A DNA stretch of 61,062 nt, taken from positions 1-61,062 of the forward strand of contig DATLZR010000062.1 in the NCBI GenBank assembly GCA_035573895.1. The letters run 5' to 3'. Source of the stretch: Blastocatellia bacterium (GTDB taxonomy: Bacteria > Acidobacteriota > Blastocatellia > HR10). This document shows positions 16,806 through 26,335 of this stretch, in pieces (the first letter of the stretch is position 1; the number at the start of each line of letters is the position of its first letter). The position numbers and the translations under genes were made by a program. The notes under the pieces are model-generated. The model was given only the letters and a program-made list of their open reading frames with translations. It was not told where the DNA came from and did not search any database.

Positions 16806-17690
16806 ATGAATGGAGAGCTACGACGATATTTGGAAGCGCTCCGCGAAGAATGGGAGGATCGCCTGAGGCGCCATCTCGACGAGGACGAGCTGATCGCCTA
16901 CGTGCGCGGAGAGCTTGAGGCGGAGGACGCCGAACGCATGCGGTCGCATCTTGTACGGTGCGATGCCTGTACGGCGGCCCTCAAAGACGTGGCGGACTTC
17001 TTCGAGCCGATTCGAGAAGGAGAAGAACCGATCCCCAGGCGCGTCCTCCGCCGGGAGTGGAAAACTCTCTGGCGGCGCGTGCGGGCCGGAGAGAAAGTGG
17101 TGATCGGCGCTCCGTTCAGCCTTTCTCCCGCGTTCGCTCTGGCTGCCAGTCTCCTGGTGGCCGTGGGTCTCATCCTCTCGACGTTCCACCTGTGGCAGCA
17201 GAGGCAGCGACTGGCCATGCAATTACAAACCGAGCAAACGCGACGGCAGGAACTGGAACGAGAGAATCAGCTCCTGCAGGAACAGGCCCGCGCCCTGCAG
17301 AGCCAGTATGAATCACAACTGGCCCAGCTCCGTCAGCCCCAACCGAATATCCCGGTCTACGATGTTTTCTCCCAGCAGATGCTTCGACGATCGGGGGCTC
17401 CGAGTCCGGTGAATCAAGTCACAGTGCCCCCCACGACGGAGAACTTCAGCGTGATCCTCGTCGGAGAGAGCCGGGCGAAATATCGCGAGTATGAGATCAA
17501 AATTGTGGATGCCGGCGGCCAGGTGCGCTGGCGAGCCACCGGACTGCGCCCCGGTCCTCAGGGAAATTTCACGCTCCTGCTAGCGAGAGCCTTCTTGAGC
17601 GCGGGGGACTACCGCATCATCGTCTTGGGTCAAAGAGGCAGGCAATCTCAACTAGTTGCCGAATACCTCCTCTCCCTTCAGTACCGGTAG
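16806..17690 (+). CDS. Membrane-anchored zinc-finger anti-sigma factor
   Basis: A 294-residue protein starting at ATG 16806 with GGAGG at a 7-nt spacing. The cytoplasmic N-terminus has an anti-sigma zinc-finger motif (HLVRCDACTAAL, HxxxCxxC, about residues 46-57) preceded by the conserved DELIAYVRGEL helix. One transmembrane helix (about 108-130, ALAASLLVAVGLILSTFHLW) leads to a coiled coil rich in Gln and Glu (about 131-180) and then a beta-rich domain of about 100 residues outside the membrane. It probably sequesters the sigma factor encoded just upstream and releases it on an envelope signal. The coiled-coil sensor region is long for the family. Confidence 0.83.
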   Translation: MNGELRRYLEALREEWEDRLRRHLDEDELIAYVRGELEAEDAERMRSHLVRCDACTAALKDVADFFEPIREGEEPIPRRVLRREWKTLWRRVRAGEKVVIGAPFSLSPAFALAASLLVAVGLILSTFHLWQQRQRLAMQLQTEQTRRQELERENQLLQEQARALQSQYESQLAQLRQPQPNIPVYDVFSQQMLRRSGAPSPVNQVTVPPTTENFSVILVGESRAKYREYEIKIVDAGGQVRWRATGLRPGPQGNFTLLLARAFLSAGDYRIIVLGQRGRQSQLVAEYLLSLQYR

Positions 17691-17959
17691 ATGGATTCAC
17701 GATCGAGAGATCGGCATTAATCGGTGATCTTCGCCGGCGGACCCGGCGGCCAGAGTGTGACCTGAAGTGCTACGGAGTCGAATCTCAGGCGAGCTTGAAC
17801 AAATCTTGAAACCACCCAGGAAGGAGGGAACGGACCTAACATGATGGCCTCTTCCCCTTTTTGGCCATTTACGACTACGCCCCTGGTTCACTGCTCAGAA
17901 TGGGCGAACGAGATGGAGAGCCCCTGCCGCCTTCTTCAGGTTGGTCCTGCGCGTACGCG

Positions 17960-18015
17960 CAATTGGGGAAAATTTTGGGGTGTCGCGTGTCCTGGGGGAT
18001 CGCTTGCGCTTGCCT
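17960..18015. repeat. Inverted, diverged copy of the REP-like repeat
   Basis: GTCGCGTGTCCTGGGG and GATCGCTTGCGCT match the reverse complement of the 3561-3600 unit, including the adjoining ACACGCGAC segment. The second arm of the hairpin has decayed (CCTCAGGA instead of CCCCAGG). This is the third locus of the family in the window. Confidence 0.6.
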
Positions 18016-18372
18016 CAGGACAATGGCACCCAACCATTCCCACAAGCTGTCAAAGGGAACGACCCATCGGCTTTACGCTCGCGCGCACCGGTGAACGCCA
18101 CCGGCGTTTGTCCTGATCCCCCCGGCGTCGCTCGCTTCCGCCACCTCGCATTCTGACGGACGTTGAAATCCAGATTTAGCGGGCGAGAAATTTTCCGACT
18201 CGACGGTTCGCGTGATCTCATAGGCCCCCTTAAGCCCTCTACTGAACAACATCAGCCTGTATTTGCTGGAGGTAGGACTCACCGCTATCGGAGGACTCCG
18301 GGAATCGGGACGAGAAGGAACGAAGGACTCGTGTGCCTTTAACCGAGGTGCTTTTGGTCAGAAAGAAAGCGA

Positions 18373-18407
18373 CTGGCAGCAAAGCGGAAGATCTGCCTTG
18401 CTGCCAG
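18373..18407 (-). terminator. Hairpin after the TonB receptor gene
   Basis: A perfect 10-bp stem (CTGGCAGCAA with TTGCTGCCAG) and a 15-nt loop. It is read on the minus strand about 25 bases past the receptor stop codon. A moderately T-rich tract (CGCTTTCTTTCTG) follows, so it fits an intrinsic terminator. Confidence 0.6.
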
Positions 18408-18429
18408 CCGATATATTTCCTGCGGATGA

Positions 18430-21400
18430 TCAGAATTCGTACCGGAGGGCAAATTGCATGATGCGCTCCCTGGTGAGCGTCCCCTGATACTGACCGAATG
18501 TCGCCGTAATATCGGGCAAGACGGTCAGCGCCCCGGTGTTAAAGCGCACGGAGTTCGTCAGGTTGAAAACTTCCCAGCGGAACTGGAGCCGGTGATTTTC
18601 ATAGATCGGGAACGCCTTCATCAAGCCGAAGTCAATGGTGAAGTACCCATCTCCGCGGATGCGATTGCGGAACCCCACCTCACCGGGCCTGGCGAAGCGC
18701 AGCAGCTTGAGCACCTCCGAAGGATTGGAGAAGATCGAAGGTCGAACCCTGCCATCGGGGAAGCGCACGCTCTTATTCGTTTTGGTCAGCTTCTCCAGGT
18801 CCTTGAAGGTGACGCCCTCTTTGAGTTCGGCATTGCCCTGGAGGTTCCAGTTGGTCGGCCAGGCCAATCGGGCGTTGATGATATTAGCCGGCAGACCGCT
18901 CGTCCAGCGGAACACGCCCGTCGTCTGCCAGCCCCCGATGATATGATTGGCCCACCCGGGCACATCTCGACCGACCGGCTTGCCGCGACCAAAGGGAAGC
19001 TCAAAGATCCACGACCCATTGATCTGGTGCCGCAGGTCGAAGTCCGAGTGCGAGTATTGAAGTCTCGGGTTCCAACTGTTGATGATGAAGTTGGAGTATC
19101 CGCCAAAGCCGGCATTACCGAAGGAAGCTCCGCGCTCAACATCCGACGTGAGGTCGAGCGACTTCGAGAGGGTGTAGTTAAAGTCGAACTGCGTTCCGGC
19201 GCTGAAGCGCTTGCGGAAGACGAGCTGGAAGGCATGGTATTCGGAGAAACCGATCGTGCTTTGACCGGCCAGCGCCGAGTACTGATCATGGAAGAAGGAG
19301 AAGGGACGCCCCGCCGGATTATCGGCCGTTCCAAAGGCACAGGCCGGGACGCAGTTGACATCGAGGATAAAGAGCGCCGTCGTGTAATCGGGCGCGTTGT
19401 CAAGGAACACCTGGTAGATCGCCTGTGTATTGGTCAAGCCACCTCCGGCGCGTGCACCGGCTGTGGGGAAGATATTCTCCCAGTAGGGAATTCGAGGAAC
19501 GGCGCTCACGGGCGTATTGGCTTCGATCAGTCGCGCCAGTATTGAGGCCGCCTGGAAATAACTCATGCCCGACTTGGGATCAACCAGGTCGAGCGGCATG
19601 GCGAGATCACGCCGGGTGAGCAACTTCCGTCCCCGGCGGCCCACGTAGGCCAGCTCAACGCTCAAGCCCTTGGGCAGCTCGCGGCCGATGACGAAATTAA
19701 TCATGTGGGCGTAAGGCGTCACCAGCGTATCGTCAATGCTGGTGGTAATGGCGAAAAGACCGAAGGGCGGTGTTTGCGGGAAGCCTCCCGGTGGGGCGGG
19801 CCGTAAAATCACATTGCCCGCTCGATCCACGCGGGGTATATCGTAGATACCGGTGAACCGCGGAGCCGTCGCCTCGGTTTGCGTACTCGATGGATTGGTG
19901 AGTGAGGTGGACATCCCGAAGGAGCCGCCTTCGTCGAAAGTCGTGGCCAGCCCATGACCGATGCGATCGTAGACGAGCCCGTAGCCCAACCGGAAGACCG
20001 TCTTCCCCTCGCCGAAGAGGAAACGGAGGAAATCCCGAGGCGACCAGGCAACGGCGAAGCGCGGCGCCCAATTGTTGTAATCGAACGGGTAGTAGCCGGG
20101 ACGATTGTTCGCCGGTCCGGCCAGATCGAAACTGATGCGCGGGGCTTCGTTGGAGGGAATACCGCGCAACATGTTGGCCCGACGGATCTCGACGAACTCG
20201 CCGAAGCTGGGCACCGGTTTCACCTGCAACCCGTTGGTCTCCCACGGGGGTGAGAAGTAGCTATAGCGCACGCCCAGCGTGAGCGTGAAGTTGGGTCGAA
20301 TACGCCAGACATCCTGGACATATCCTTCGTACTCGTTGGAGGCAAACCGACGACGAACGGCCTCGCCTTCAGCCAACGTATTGCCCTGCCTGTCGTAGTT
20401 ATACCGGGCGGTGATTTGCGTGATAAGGCCCCAGATAAGGGTCGCAGAGTCTCCCCACGCCGCATAGAAACCGGAGGAGACCGCCGGCAACCGGGTGCAC
20501 CCGGGTTGCGCGCAGCGCGGATGTCCCGGAGCGGTGAACCGTCCCACACCCAACAACCAGGATCCGTTAGTGACGACCGTGTGGAACGAGTTGGCGAGCG
20601 TGAACCGAGGGAGACGGGTATAGCGGATATTTGTCCCCGCCTGAATCGTGTGCGCACCTTTGATCCAGGAGATGTCATCCACCAGGTTGTGGGTCGTGGT
20701 CACCCGTCCCGAACTGCGCGTGGTTGCCGGGAGATCGCTCAAGAAGCGGAAGGTGACCTGTGTGCGCTGCTGGAGTCCTGCCGTTTCCTCCTTAAATCGG
20801 GTGTACCCCCAACGGAACGAGTTGGTCACGTTGGATGACAGGACCGAATCATAGCCCAGGGCGAATCCCTTCGGGTTCACCAGCGTCAGCGTGTTCGGCG
20901 GATTACCGGGAAACTGCGGTGCACCGCGGCGCGTATCATCCTGAAGATTCCCACGCCAGAACAGGACGTGCCGTCCGGACGAATCGAGATTGAAATCAGT
21001 TCGCAGGATGAACGTATTCTCCTCGTTTTTGATCGGTGCGGTGAACCGGAAGCCCTGACGATTCAATCCATCAATGCCCGGCTCATTCGGCTCCGGGTAT
21101 CTCTGAAAGTGGGCCAACGCGGCCGGGTTCGGTCCGATTCCCAGAGGATCAACCGTGGCCAGCTCCTGCGGTGTCAGAGCACGCACGCCGGCCGGAACCG
21201 AAAACGTTCGCCCGCCAATTGTGATGCTTGTTGCCGGGCACTGGGCGGGATCTGCGCAACGATACTGAATGTAGCCGTTGCGCAACAACATCGAGGGAAC
21301 GTCGCGGGTCACCGACAGCTCCGACGACTCGCGGAATCCTTCGTAGTTTGCGAAGATGAACCAGCGATTCTTGATGATCGGAGCTCCAGCCGACGCCCCG

Positions 21401-22275
21401 AAAATGTGCCAGTTGAGCTTGGGCGGTTTGTTGGGGCGGCCCGACTCGATCTGGGCCAGCTTATTGAAGTACTCGTTGGCCGAGGTGGCGGTGTTGCGGT
21501 GATACCAATAGGCCGACCCGTGAACCTCATTGGTGCCGCGTTTGGTGACGAGGCTCACCTGGGCAGCGCTGGAGCGGCCCTGGCTCGCATTGTAATTGGT
21601 GGTCGTCACGCGAAATTCCTGCACCGAATCAAGCGTCATTCGCAACACCGATGTGTAGGCGAAACCAAACTGGGGATCGTTCACATCTACTCCATCCAGG
21701 GTGACATTCGATTGATCGCTCCGACTCCCACTGATACTGCCGCTGCGAATATCTCCCGTCGGAAGATAGACGGCGCCCGGTTGAAGACTCAACAGGTTGA
21801 CGACATTTCGCGCTTGCAGCGGGAGCTGGCGGATTTGGACTTCACCGATGACATTCCCCATGCTGGCATCGGTTTTGTTGATGAGCGCTTCGCCAACCAC
21901 TTCCACCGTCTCGACGACCTGCCCTACTTCGGTGAATTGAACGTCAAGGACGGTGGGGAGGTTAACCTGAAGTTCCAGGTTCTCCCGGACGATCGTCTTG
22001 AACCCGGTTTGTTCCACCCGCAGAGTGTAGCGTCCCGGTGGAACCTGCGTGAAGGTGTAATAACCTTTCTCGTTGGTAGTGACCGTTCGCGTAATGCCAG
22101 TTGCCGCTTGGGTCAGCGTCACGGTCGCCCCGCTGACAACCGCACCCGTCGGATCGGTCACCGTGCCGGAAATTGAGGTTGTCGCCTGAGCCAGCGCTGC
22201 CGTCGTGAGCCCGATGCCGAGCATCAGGCTACACAGCCCGCTGGCCCACCAACGCGTGATTTTGCGTCGCCACAT
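18430..22275 (-). CDS. Oar-like TonB-dependent outer membrane receptor
   Basis: A 1281-residue outer membrane protein. The signal peptide ends near LAQA (residue 31). Residues about 32-115 form a carboxypeptidase-regulatory-like beta sandwich (SGTVTDPTGAVVSGATVTL, GYYTFTQVPPGRYTLRVEQT). A plug domain (about 125-235, with SLQPGAVYLPTGDIRSGSIS and VTLDGVDVNDP) and a long beta-barrel region follow. The chain ends in an aromatic residue (ALRYEF), as barrel proteins do. This architecture is typical of the expanded receptor families of Acidobacteriota. The substrate cannot be told: no SusD-like or ExbB/ExbD gene is adjacent. AAGGAGG lies 11-12 nt before ATG 22275, rather far. A promoter lies at 22327-22356 and a terminator at 18373-18407, so it is probably monocistronic. 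Confidence 0.9.
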   Translation of the reverse strand: MWRRKITRWWASGLCSLMLGIGLTTAALAQATTSISGTVTDPTGAVVSGATVTLTQAATGITRTVTTNEKGYYTFTQVPPGRYTLRVEQTGFKTIVRENLELQVNLPTVLDVQFTEVGQVVETVEVVGEALINKTDASMGNVIGEVQIRQLPLQARNVVNLLSLQPGAVYLPTGDIRSGSISGSRSDQSNVTLDGVDVNDPQFGFAYTSVLRMTLDSVQEFRVTTTNYNASQGRSSAAQVSLVTKRGTNEVHGSAYWYHRNTATSANEYFNKLAQIESGRPNKPPKLNWHIFGASAGAPIIKNRWFIFANYEGFRESSELSVTRDVPSMLLRNGYIQYRCADPAQCPATSITIGGRTFSVPAGVRALTPQELATVDPLGIGPNPAALAHFQRYPEPNEPGIDGLNRQGFRFTAPIKNEENTFILRTDFNLDSSGRHVLFWRGNLQDDTRRGAPQFPGNPPNTLTLVNPKGFALGYDSVLSSNVTNSFRWGYTRFKEETAGLQQRTQVTFRFLSDLPATTRSSGRVTTTHNLVDDISWIKGAHTIQAGTNIRYTRLPRFTLANSFHTVVTNGSWLLGVGRFTAPGHPRCAQPGCTRLPAVSSGFYAAWGDSATLIWGLITQITARYNYDRQGNTLAEGEAVRRRFASNEYEGYVQDVWRIRPNFTLTLGVRYSYFSPPWETNGLQVKPVPSFGEFVEIRRANMLRGIPSNEAPRISFDLAGPANNRPGYYPFDYNNWAPRFAVAWSPRDFLRFLFGEGKTVFRLGYGLVYDRIGHGLATTFDEGGSFGMSTSLTNPSSTQTEATAPRFTGIYDIPRVDRAGNVILRPAPPGGFPQTPPFGLFAITTSIDDTLVTPYAHMINFVIGRELPKGLSVELAYVGRRGRKLLTRRDLAMPLDLVDPKSGMSYFQAASILARLIEANTPVSAVPRIPYWENIFPTAGARAGGGLTNTQAIYQVFLDNAPDYTTALFILDVNCVPACAFGTADNPAGRPFSFFHDQYSALAGQSTIGFSEYHAFQLVFRKRFSAGTQFDFNYTLSKSLDLTSDVERGASFGNAGFGGYSNFIINSWNPRLQYSHSDFDLRHQINGSWIFELPFGRGKPVGRDVPGWANHIIGGWQTTGVFRWTSGLPANIINARLAWPTNWNLQGNAELKEGVTFKDLEKLTKTNKSVRFPDGRVRPSIFSNPSEVLKLLRFARPGEVGFRNRIRGDGYFTIDFGLMKAFPIYENHRLQFRWEVFNLTNSVRFNTGALTVLPDITATFGQYQGTLTRERIMQFALRYEF

Positions 22276-22326
22276 ACAGATGCGTTCCTCCTTGTTTGGT
22301 TTTTACTGCTGGCCTTGGTCGCCGTG

Positions 22327-22356
22327 ATTATATGCAACCTCCATGCCGCCAGACAA
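22327..22356 (-). promoter_or_regulatory. Sigma-70-like promoter for the TonB receptor gene
   Basis: On the minus strand: TTGTCT (22356-22351), an 18-bp spacer, then a perfect TATAAT (22332-22327). The leader would be about 45 nt. Confidence 0.55.
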
Positions 22357-22563
22357 CCCCCACCGTAACCTCTTTAATGCCAGTCACTGGTGAAAATGAC
22401 CGCCCGCCGATCTTCCAGAAATTTGGAAATCGCCTCCGAAAATTTGGAAATTCGGCTCTCCTGCCGGGAACAGCCTTCACGAGGGCAAACGGGGAGTCCT
22501 GCCCTCTTCTTTCAACTGTCCCGCCCCGGTGCGCCGACGTAACCCGTGCCCCTCGCCTGCTAC

Positions 22564-22592
22564 TTGCAATCGCCGGTGACCGATGGCACAAT
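22564..22592 (+). promoter_or_regulatory. Weak candidate promoter for the diiron oxygenase gene
   Basis: TTGCAA (22564-22569), a 17-bp spacer, then CACAAT (22587-22592), each a 4/6 match. It lies 39 bases before the start codon, in the divergent region 22276-22630, which otherwise has no visible gene. Confidence 0.3.
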
Positions 22593-22630
22593 AGGCCCTT
22601 GCTTTTAACGAAAAAGCCTGAGGGGGTGCT

Positions 22631-23893
22631 ATGGGAGTCCGATACACGACGACGCGCATTAGTTCCAGGTACCACGATGCCATCGTTGATTGGCAGAAGA
22701 AGAACTTTCCCGAACTCGAACTTCTTTTGAAATACTGGCATAAATATTTCCCCGGGCTACCGCCATTTGAGCTGGTGGCGAAAGTAGGAGAGTTGCGCTC
22801 GGACACGATCGAAGTGGGCAAGTATGCAGGCTGCCAGAAGCTCGAGCGGGCCCGCGAGATGGCGGGAAACATGTTCTACACGGCGCGTCGTGTCATTCGT
22901 GCTCAATGCTCGACCGAGTTTGGCTCCATTGAGCAGCATCGGATGAGCCTGGACACCGCCGTCAGTGATGAGGCCCGCTTTGACATTTTGCGCATCATGG
23001 CCGAGGAATTACGACACGCCTATCAAATGTTTTGGGTCCTCGACCATGACCCGACGTGGAAGAAACCCGGTCACGGCGATGTGGCCGCTGAAACGATTGA
23101 GGAGCTTCTCTCGATGCGCATGGGGTCTCATGTGCTCGATGCTTTCAACATCGAATTCCGCGATTTCCTCGACAACACCGTCTATACAGCAGTCATTGAT
23201 CTGGTCGGAAAGTATCAGCTCGATATGCAACAGGTCTTCAGCTACGCCCCGATGGCGCGGAGCATGATGCCCATGCTTCAGGAAGAAGGTTTTCACATGG
23301 GCTTCGGTCGTCGGTATCTGAAGGAGCTGGCCGTGCAGGCCACTCAAGGAACGGGCCCGTACTCAATAAGCGATATTCAGCGTGCCTTGAACAAGTGGTA
23401 CCCCCGAGGACTGGAGATGTTCGGCAATGAGCAGGGTGGCGAAACGATGGTCATCTTTGGCTTCAAGACCAAGACTAACGGGCAGGCCCAGGCCGAATAT
23501 ATCGCTGAAGTTCAAGGAATCGTCGAGGGAACGAATGTGGCAATCGTTCGGACTCACCACCCCAACATGCCGCCCGATGAGGCCCGAACGCTTGTCCGGG
23601 AGATCCTCACCTCTGGGGAGGTTAAAAAGGGAATCCGCCCCGAAGACCTCCTCTATCTGCCGGATCGAAAATTCTTCCGGCGACGCGGTCCTCAGGAAAT
23701 CATCCTCAAGCCCTACGATGTTCGCGGGAATCTTCTCACCGAAGGAGGTCGGCCCCTGACGCCGGAACAATACATTCGCTACCTGCAAACGGTTCTCCCC
23801 GAGAGCTACCTGGGCAGCGCCGATTTCCGGAATTACGTCGCCTTGCTCACGGAGCACCAGCAGGAAACACCGAGCGAGATGTACTTCGGTTAG
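22631..23893 (+). CDS. PaaA/BoxB-like diiron monooxygenase family protein
   Basis: A 420-residue protein resembling the phenylacetate-catabolism oxygenase family (PaaA of the phenylacetyl-CoA epoxidase, BoxB of the benzoyl-CoA epoxidase). Ferritin-like helices supply likely iron ligands: CSTEFGSIEQHRMSLDTA and IMAEELRHAYQMFW in the first half, then ETIEELLSMRMGSH and MLQEEGFHMGFGRRY. This is the paired ExxH pattern of carboxylate-bridged diiron sites. GGGGG lies just before ATG 22631. It is longer than PaaA (about 310) and shorter than BoxB (about 470). None of the usual partners (paaBCDE, boxA, boxC) is near, so substrate and reductase are unknown. A palindromic hairpin follows the stop codon. 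Assigned with good confidence to the fold family, low confidence to any reaction. Confidence 0.8.
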   Translation: MGVRYTTTRISSRYHDAIVDWQKKNFPELELLLKYWHKYFPGLPPFELVAKVGELRSDTIEVGKYAGCQKLERAREMAGNMFYTARRVIRAQCSTEFGSIEQHRMSLDTAVSDEARFDILRIMAEELRHAYQMFWVLDHDPTWKKPGHGDVAAETIEELLSMRMGSHVLDAFNIEFRDFLDNTVYTAVIDLVGKYQLDMQQVFSYAPMARSMMPMLQEEGFHMGFGRRYLKELAVQATQGTGPYSISDIQRALNKWYPRGLEMFGNEQGGETMVIFGFKTKTNGQAQAEYIAEVQGIVEGTNVAIVRTHHPNMPPDEARTLVREILTSGEVKKGIRPEDLLYLPDRKFFRRRGPQEIILKPYDVRGNLLTEGGRPLTPEQYIRYLQTVLPESYLGSADFRNYVALLTEHQQETPSEMYFG

Positions 23894-23906
23894 AGCGTAC
23901 GTCTGA

Positions 23907-23927
23907 CGCCGCCTCTTTCAGGCGGCG
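23907..23927 (+). terminator. Hairpin after the diiron oxygenase gene
   Basis: CGCCGCCT, a 5-nt loop, then AGGCGGCG: a perfect 8-bp stem 13 bases past the stop codon. No T tract follows, so termination is likely but not certain. Confidence 0.45.
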
Positions 23928-24124
23928 ATGGCAAGACAGGTTCGAGCTGTAGTCTGTTAGCCTTCTCCTCTAAGCGCCGGAGGATCTTTCGATCAGAGAG
24001 TGCGCAATCCCTTTGCCTCCTTCTCCCGGAGAGTCTGTCGGCCGGCCAAAAAGTGATTGACGGCAGAAGCAATAGGATTTATGCTATCGCCCAGCAGGTG
24101 ACCAAACGAAAGGAGGGGGGAAGA

Positions 24125-24559
24125 ATGAATATTGGGCGCATTATCCTTGGTGGTATCGTGGGTGGTTTAATCATCAATGTCGTCGAACAGGTCGTCCATG
24201 GCATCCTGCTGCGCGAGCGCTGGGACGAAGCCATGAGGAAAGTAACCGAGCAAGCTGCCGGCATGCAGGCCACCATTCTTTTATGGATTGTCGGGTTTGT
24301 CGTGGGCATAGCCCTGGCCTGGCTCTATGCTGCCATTCGTCCCCGCTACGGAGCCGGACCGAAGACGGCCATTATCTGCAGCATTTATCTCTGGATCGTC
24401 AGCTCGCTTCTAATGGTCGTAGTCCTCATCCCCTGGAACCTCTGGCCGAGAGATCTCAGCATTATCGCGCTTGTTGTGAGCCTTGTCGAATACATCGTCG
24501 CGGGACTCCTCGCAGCAGGGTATCTCTATCGAGAACAAGCCCCGGCTGCGGCTTCGTAA
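24125..24559 (+). CDS. Four-helix integral membrane protein of unknown function
   Basis: A 144-residue protein. ATG 24125 is chosen because a strong AAGGAGGGG site lies just before it; an upstream in-frame ATG has none. Four hydrophobic helices are visible: a Gly-rich first helix (IILGGIVGGLIINVVEQVV), ILLWIVGFVVGIALAWLY, a third around IYLWIVSSLLMVVVLI, and LVVSLVEYIVAGLLAAGYLY. Between helices 1 and 2 is a short amphipathic region containing LRERWDEAMRKV. Similar small proteins occur in acidobacterial genomes without a known role. It stands alone. Confidence 0.75.
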   Translation: MNIGRIILGGIVGGLIINVVEQVVHGILLRERWDEAMRKVTEQAAGMQATILLWIVGFVVGIALAWLYAAIRPRYGAGPKTAIICSIYLWIVSSLLMVVVLIPWNLWPRDLSIIALVVSLVEYIVAGLLAAGYLYREQAPAAAS

Positions 24560-24905
24560 TCCTCAACTCCTCAGACGATAATTGCCTGATGATGCTTTCC
24601 ATCCCGCGCACGCGCGCAAGCGGTTGCTGATTCCTGATGGCGGAATGATGGGCGGTCCTCTCGTGGATATTTGACGGCGATTCGTCCGGTCAGCCACGAG
24701 AGAAGATGACGCGAACCCCTAAGGGTGAGAAAGCGAGGATTTTTCACTCGGTTATCCCGGCGAATATGTGGGGATGTCAGAGGACGAGATCTGGGTTCCT
24801 CGACGATCCCTCCGAAGAGTCATCCCGACAGCAAAAGTGTTGGCCGGATCTCAAGCGACCCTCGACAATCTCATCGGGGTGTGACAGATTTTACCTTCAC
24901 CGAGT
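24560..24905. other. Intergenic region with long inverted repeat
   Basis: About 345 bases between two same-strand genes. It holds a perfect 9-bp inverted repeat at 24658-24702 and smaller ones near 24714-24725 (ACCCCTAAGGGT) and 24737-24755. No protein-like frame and no clear promoter were found. Confidence 0.45.
24658..24702. other. Structured hairpin element
   Basis: CTCTCGTGG pairs perfectly with CCACGAGAG across 27 bases. Inside, TGAC pairs with GTCA, so a longer branched or interrupted stem can form. It could be a weak terminator or a cis-acting RNA; no T tract follows it. Confidence 0.4.
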
Positions 24906-26243
24906 ATGGCGAAAATTTATCCGTTTCGAGCCTGGCGTTATAACCGCGAGCGGGTTGGCGACCTCTCCCGGGTTTTGACCCAACCCTATGACAAGATCAC
25001 CCCGGAGATGCAGGAGCGGTATTATCGCCTGAGCGAGTTTAATCTCGTGCGCCTCATTCTCGGTCGCGTGCACCCAGACGATGACGATGAGTCGAACGTA
25101 TACACTCGGGCGCGAGACACGCTCCAATCCTGGGTGAAGGACGGCATTCTCGTCCCGGACCCCCGTCCTGCGCTCTATCTCTACGATCAACGGTATCGCG
25201 TTCCCGGAACCGATGAGGTCAAGTTCCGCCGGGGATTCATCGCCCTCGGACAGATCGAGGATTATGAGGCGGGCGTTGTTTTTCGTCACGAGCGGACGCA
25301 CAGCGCACCGAAGGAAGATCGGCTGCGCCTGCTCCGGCATACGCATGCGCATTGCGAATCTATCTTCATGCTCTACCGGGATGAAGAGGAAGTGATCGAA
25401 CGCTTGCTCCAAGGCGTGAGGGCTTCTTTGCCGGACCTCTCCGTTGTGGATGAATATGGTGTCGAGCATCTTCTGTGGGTCGTTAGCGACGAGGCTCTCA
25501 TCACAGCCGTCCAGCAAGCGATGGCGGCCCACAGGCTCGTCATTGCCGACGGGCACCACCGTTATGAGACAGCTCTCGCCTATCGCAACGAGCGCCGCGC
25601 GGAAGCATGCCGCTCGGACGACACACAGCCCTATGAACGGATGCCCATGACCTTCTTCAACATCGCGGCGGGAGGACTGACGATTTTGCCGACCCACCGG
25701 CTCATTCACCGGCTGGAACGGTTCGACTTACCGAGGCTCCTGGAATTCCTTTCACAGCATTTCGAGCTGGCCAGCGCTTCTGTCGGCGAGCATAGCGACG
25801 AGGTCCTCGCCGCTCTGTCCGATGACCTTCGGCGACGGGGCCGCGACCGCATCGCCATCGGGATGTATCCGGCACCGGGCGATCGGTTTTACTTCCTGAC
25901 ATTCAGGCCGACCGGGTCAACGGAAACACTTCTCAACGGACTCAGTCCCCGTGAGCGGAGTCTGGACGTTGTCATCCTCCATCGAGTGATCCTCGAAGGA
26001 GGATTGGGACTTTCGCCTGAAAGGATCGCACTGGAACCACCCATTACGTATCTCCGGGAATTTCCCGAAGGGATTCGAGCAGTCGCCTCCGGCAATGCAC
26101 CGATCTGTTTCTTTCTCAACCCGACCCGCGTCGAGCAGGTCTGGGAGATGGCCCTCGCCGGAGAAGTTCTGCCGCAGAAGTCAACCGACTTTTATCCCAA
26201 GCTTCTTTCCGGCCTCACGATTTATCGGCTGGACTCGCCCTGA
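24906..26243 (+). CDS. DUF1015 family protein
   Basis: A 445-residue cytoplasmic protein of the widespread DUF1015 family. Recognisable features are the N-terminal MAKIYPFRAWRYN and LTQPYDKITPEMQERYY, the central EHLLWVV segment, the strongly conserved motif IADGHHRYETALAYRNER (about residues 214-231), and a C-terminal region ending near PQKSTDFYPKLLSGLTIYRL. The family often lies beside serine-biosynthesis genes in other bacteria, but that context is missing here and no activity is firmly assigned. Length fits the family. No clear ribosome binding site precedes ATG 24906. Confidence 0.85.
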   Translation: MAKIYPFRAWRYNRERVGDLSRVLTQPYDKITPEMQERYYRLSEFNLVRLILGRVHPDDDDESNVYTRARDTLQSWVKDGILVPDPRPALYLYDQRYRVPGTDEVKFRRGFIALGQIEDYEAGVVFRHERTHSAPKEDRLRLLRHTHAHCESIFMLYRDEEEVIERLLQGVRASLPDLSVVDEYGVEHLLWVVSDEALITAVQQAMAAHRLVIADGHHRYETALAYRNERRAEACRSDDTQPYERMPMTFFNIAAGGLTILPTHRLIHRLERFDLPRLLEFLSQHFELASASVGEHSDEVLAALSDDLRRRGRDRIAIGMYPAPGDRFYFLTFRPTGSTETLLNGLSPRERSLDVVILHRVILEGGLGLSPERIALEPPITYLREFPEGIRAVASGNAPICFFLNPTRVEQVWEMALAGEVLPQKSTDFYPKLLSGLTIYRLDSP

Positions 26244-26335
26244 ACAACGACGCGAGCGAACCGATCAACCCCAGGCTGTTCATCTGAAGACGCTCTTGAC
26301 GTGCGAACCTCAGTGCAGCCACGGCAGAATCTCCC

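Larger units (their letters stand above)
17691..18429. other. Intergenic region with repeat remnant and terminator
   Basis: About 740 bases between the convergent anti-sigma and TonB receptor genes. It contains an inverted copy of the REP-like repeat (17960-18015), further GC-rich inverted repeats near 18070-18140, and a terminator-like hairpin at 18373-18407. No protein-like reading frame was recognised. Confidence 0.5.
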
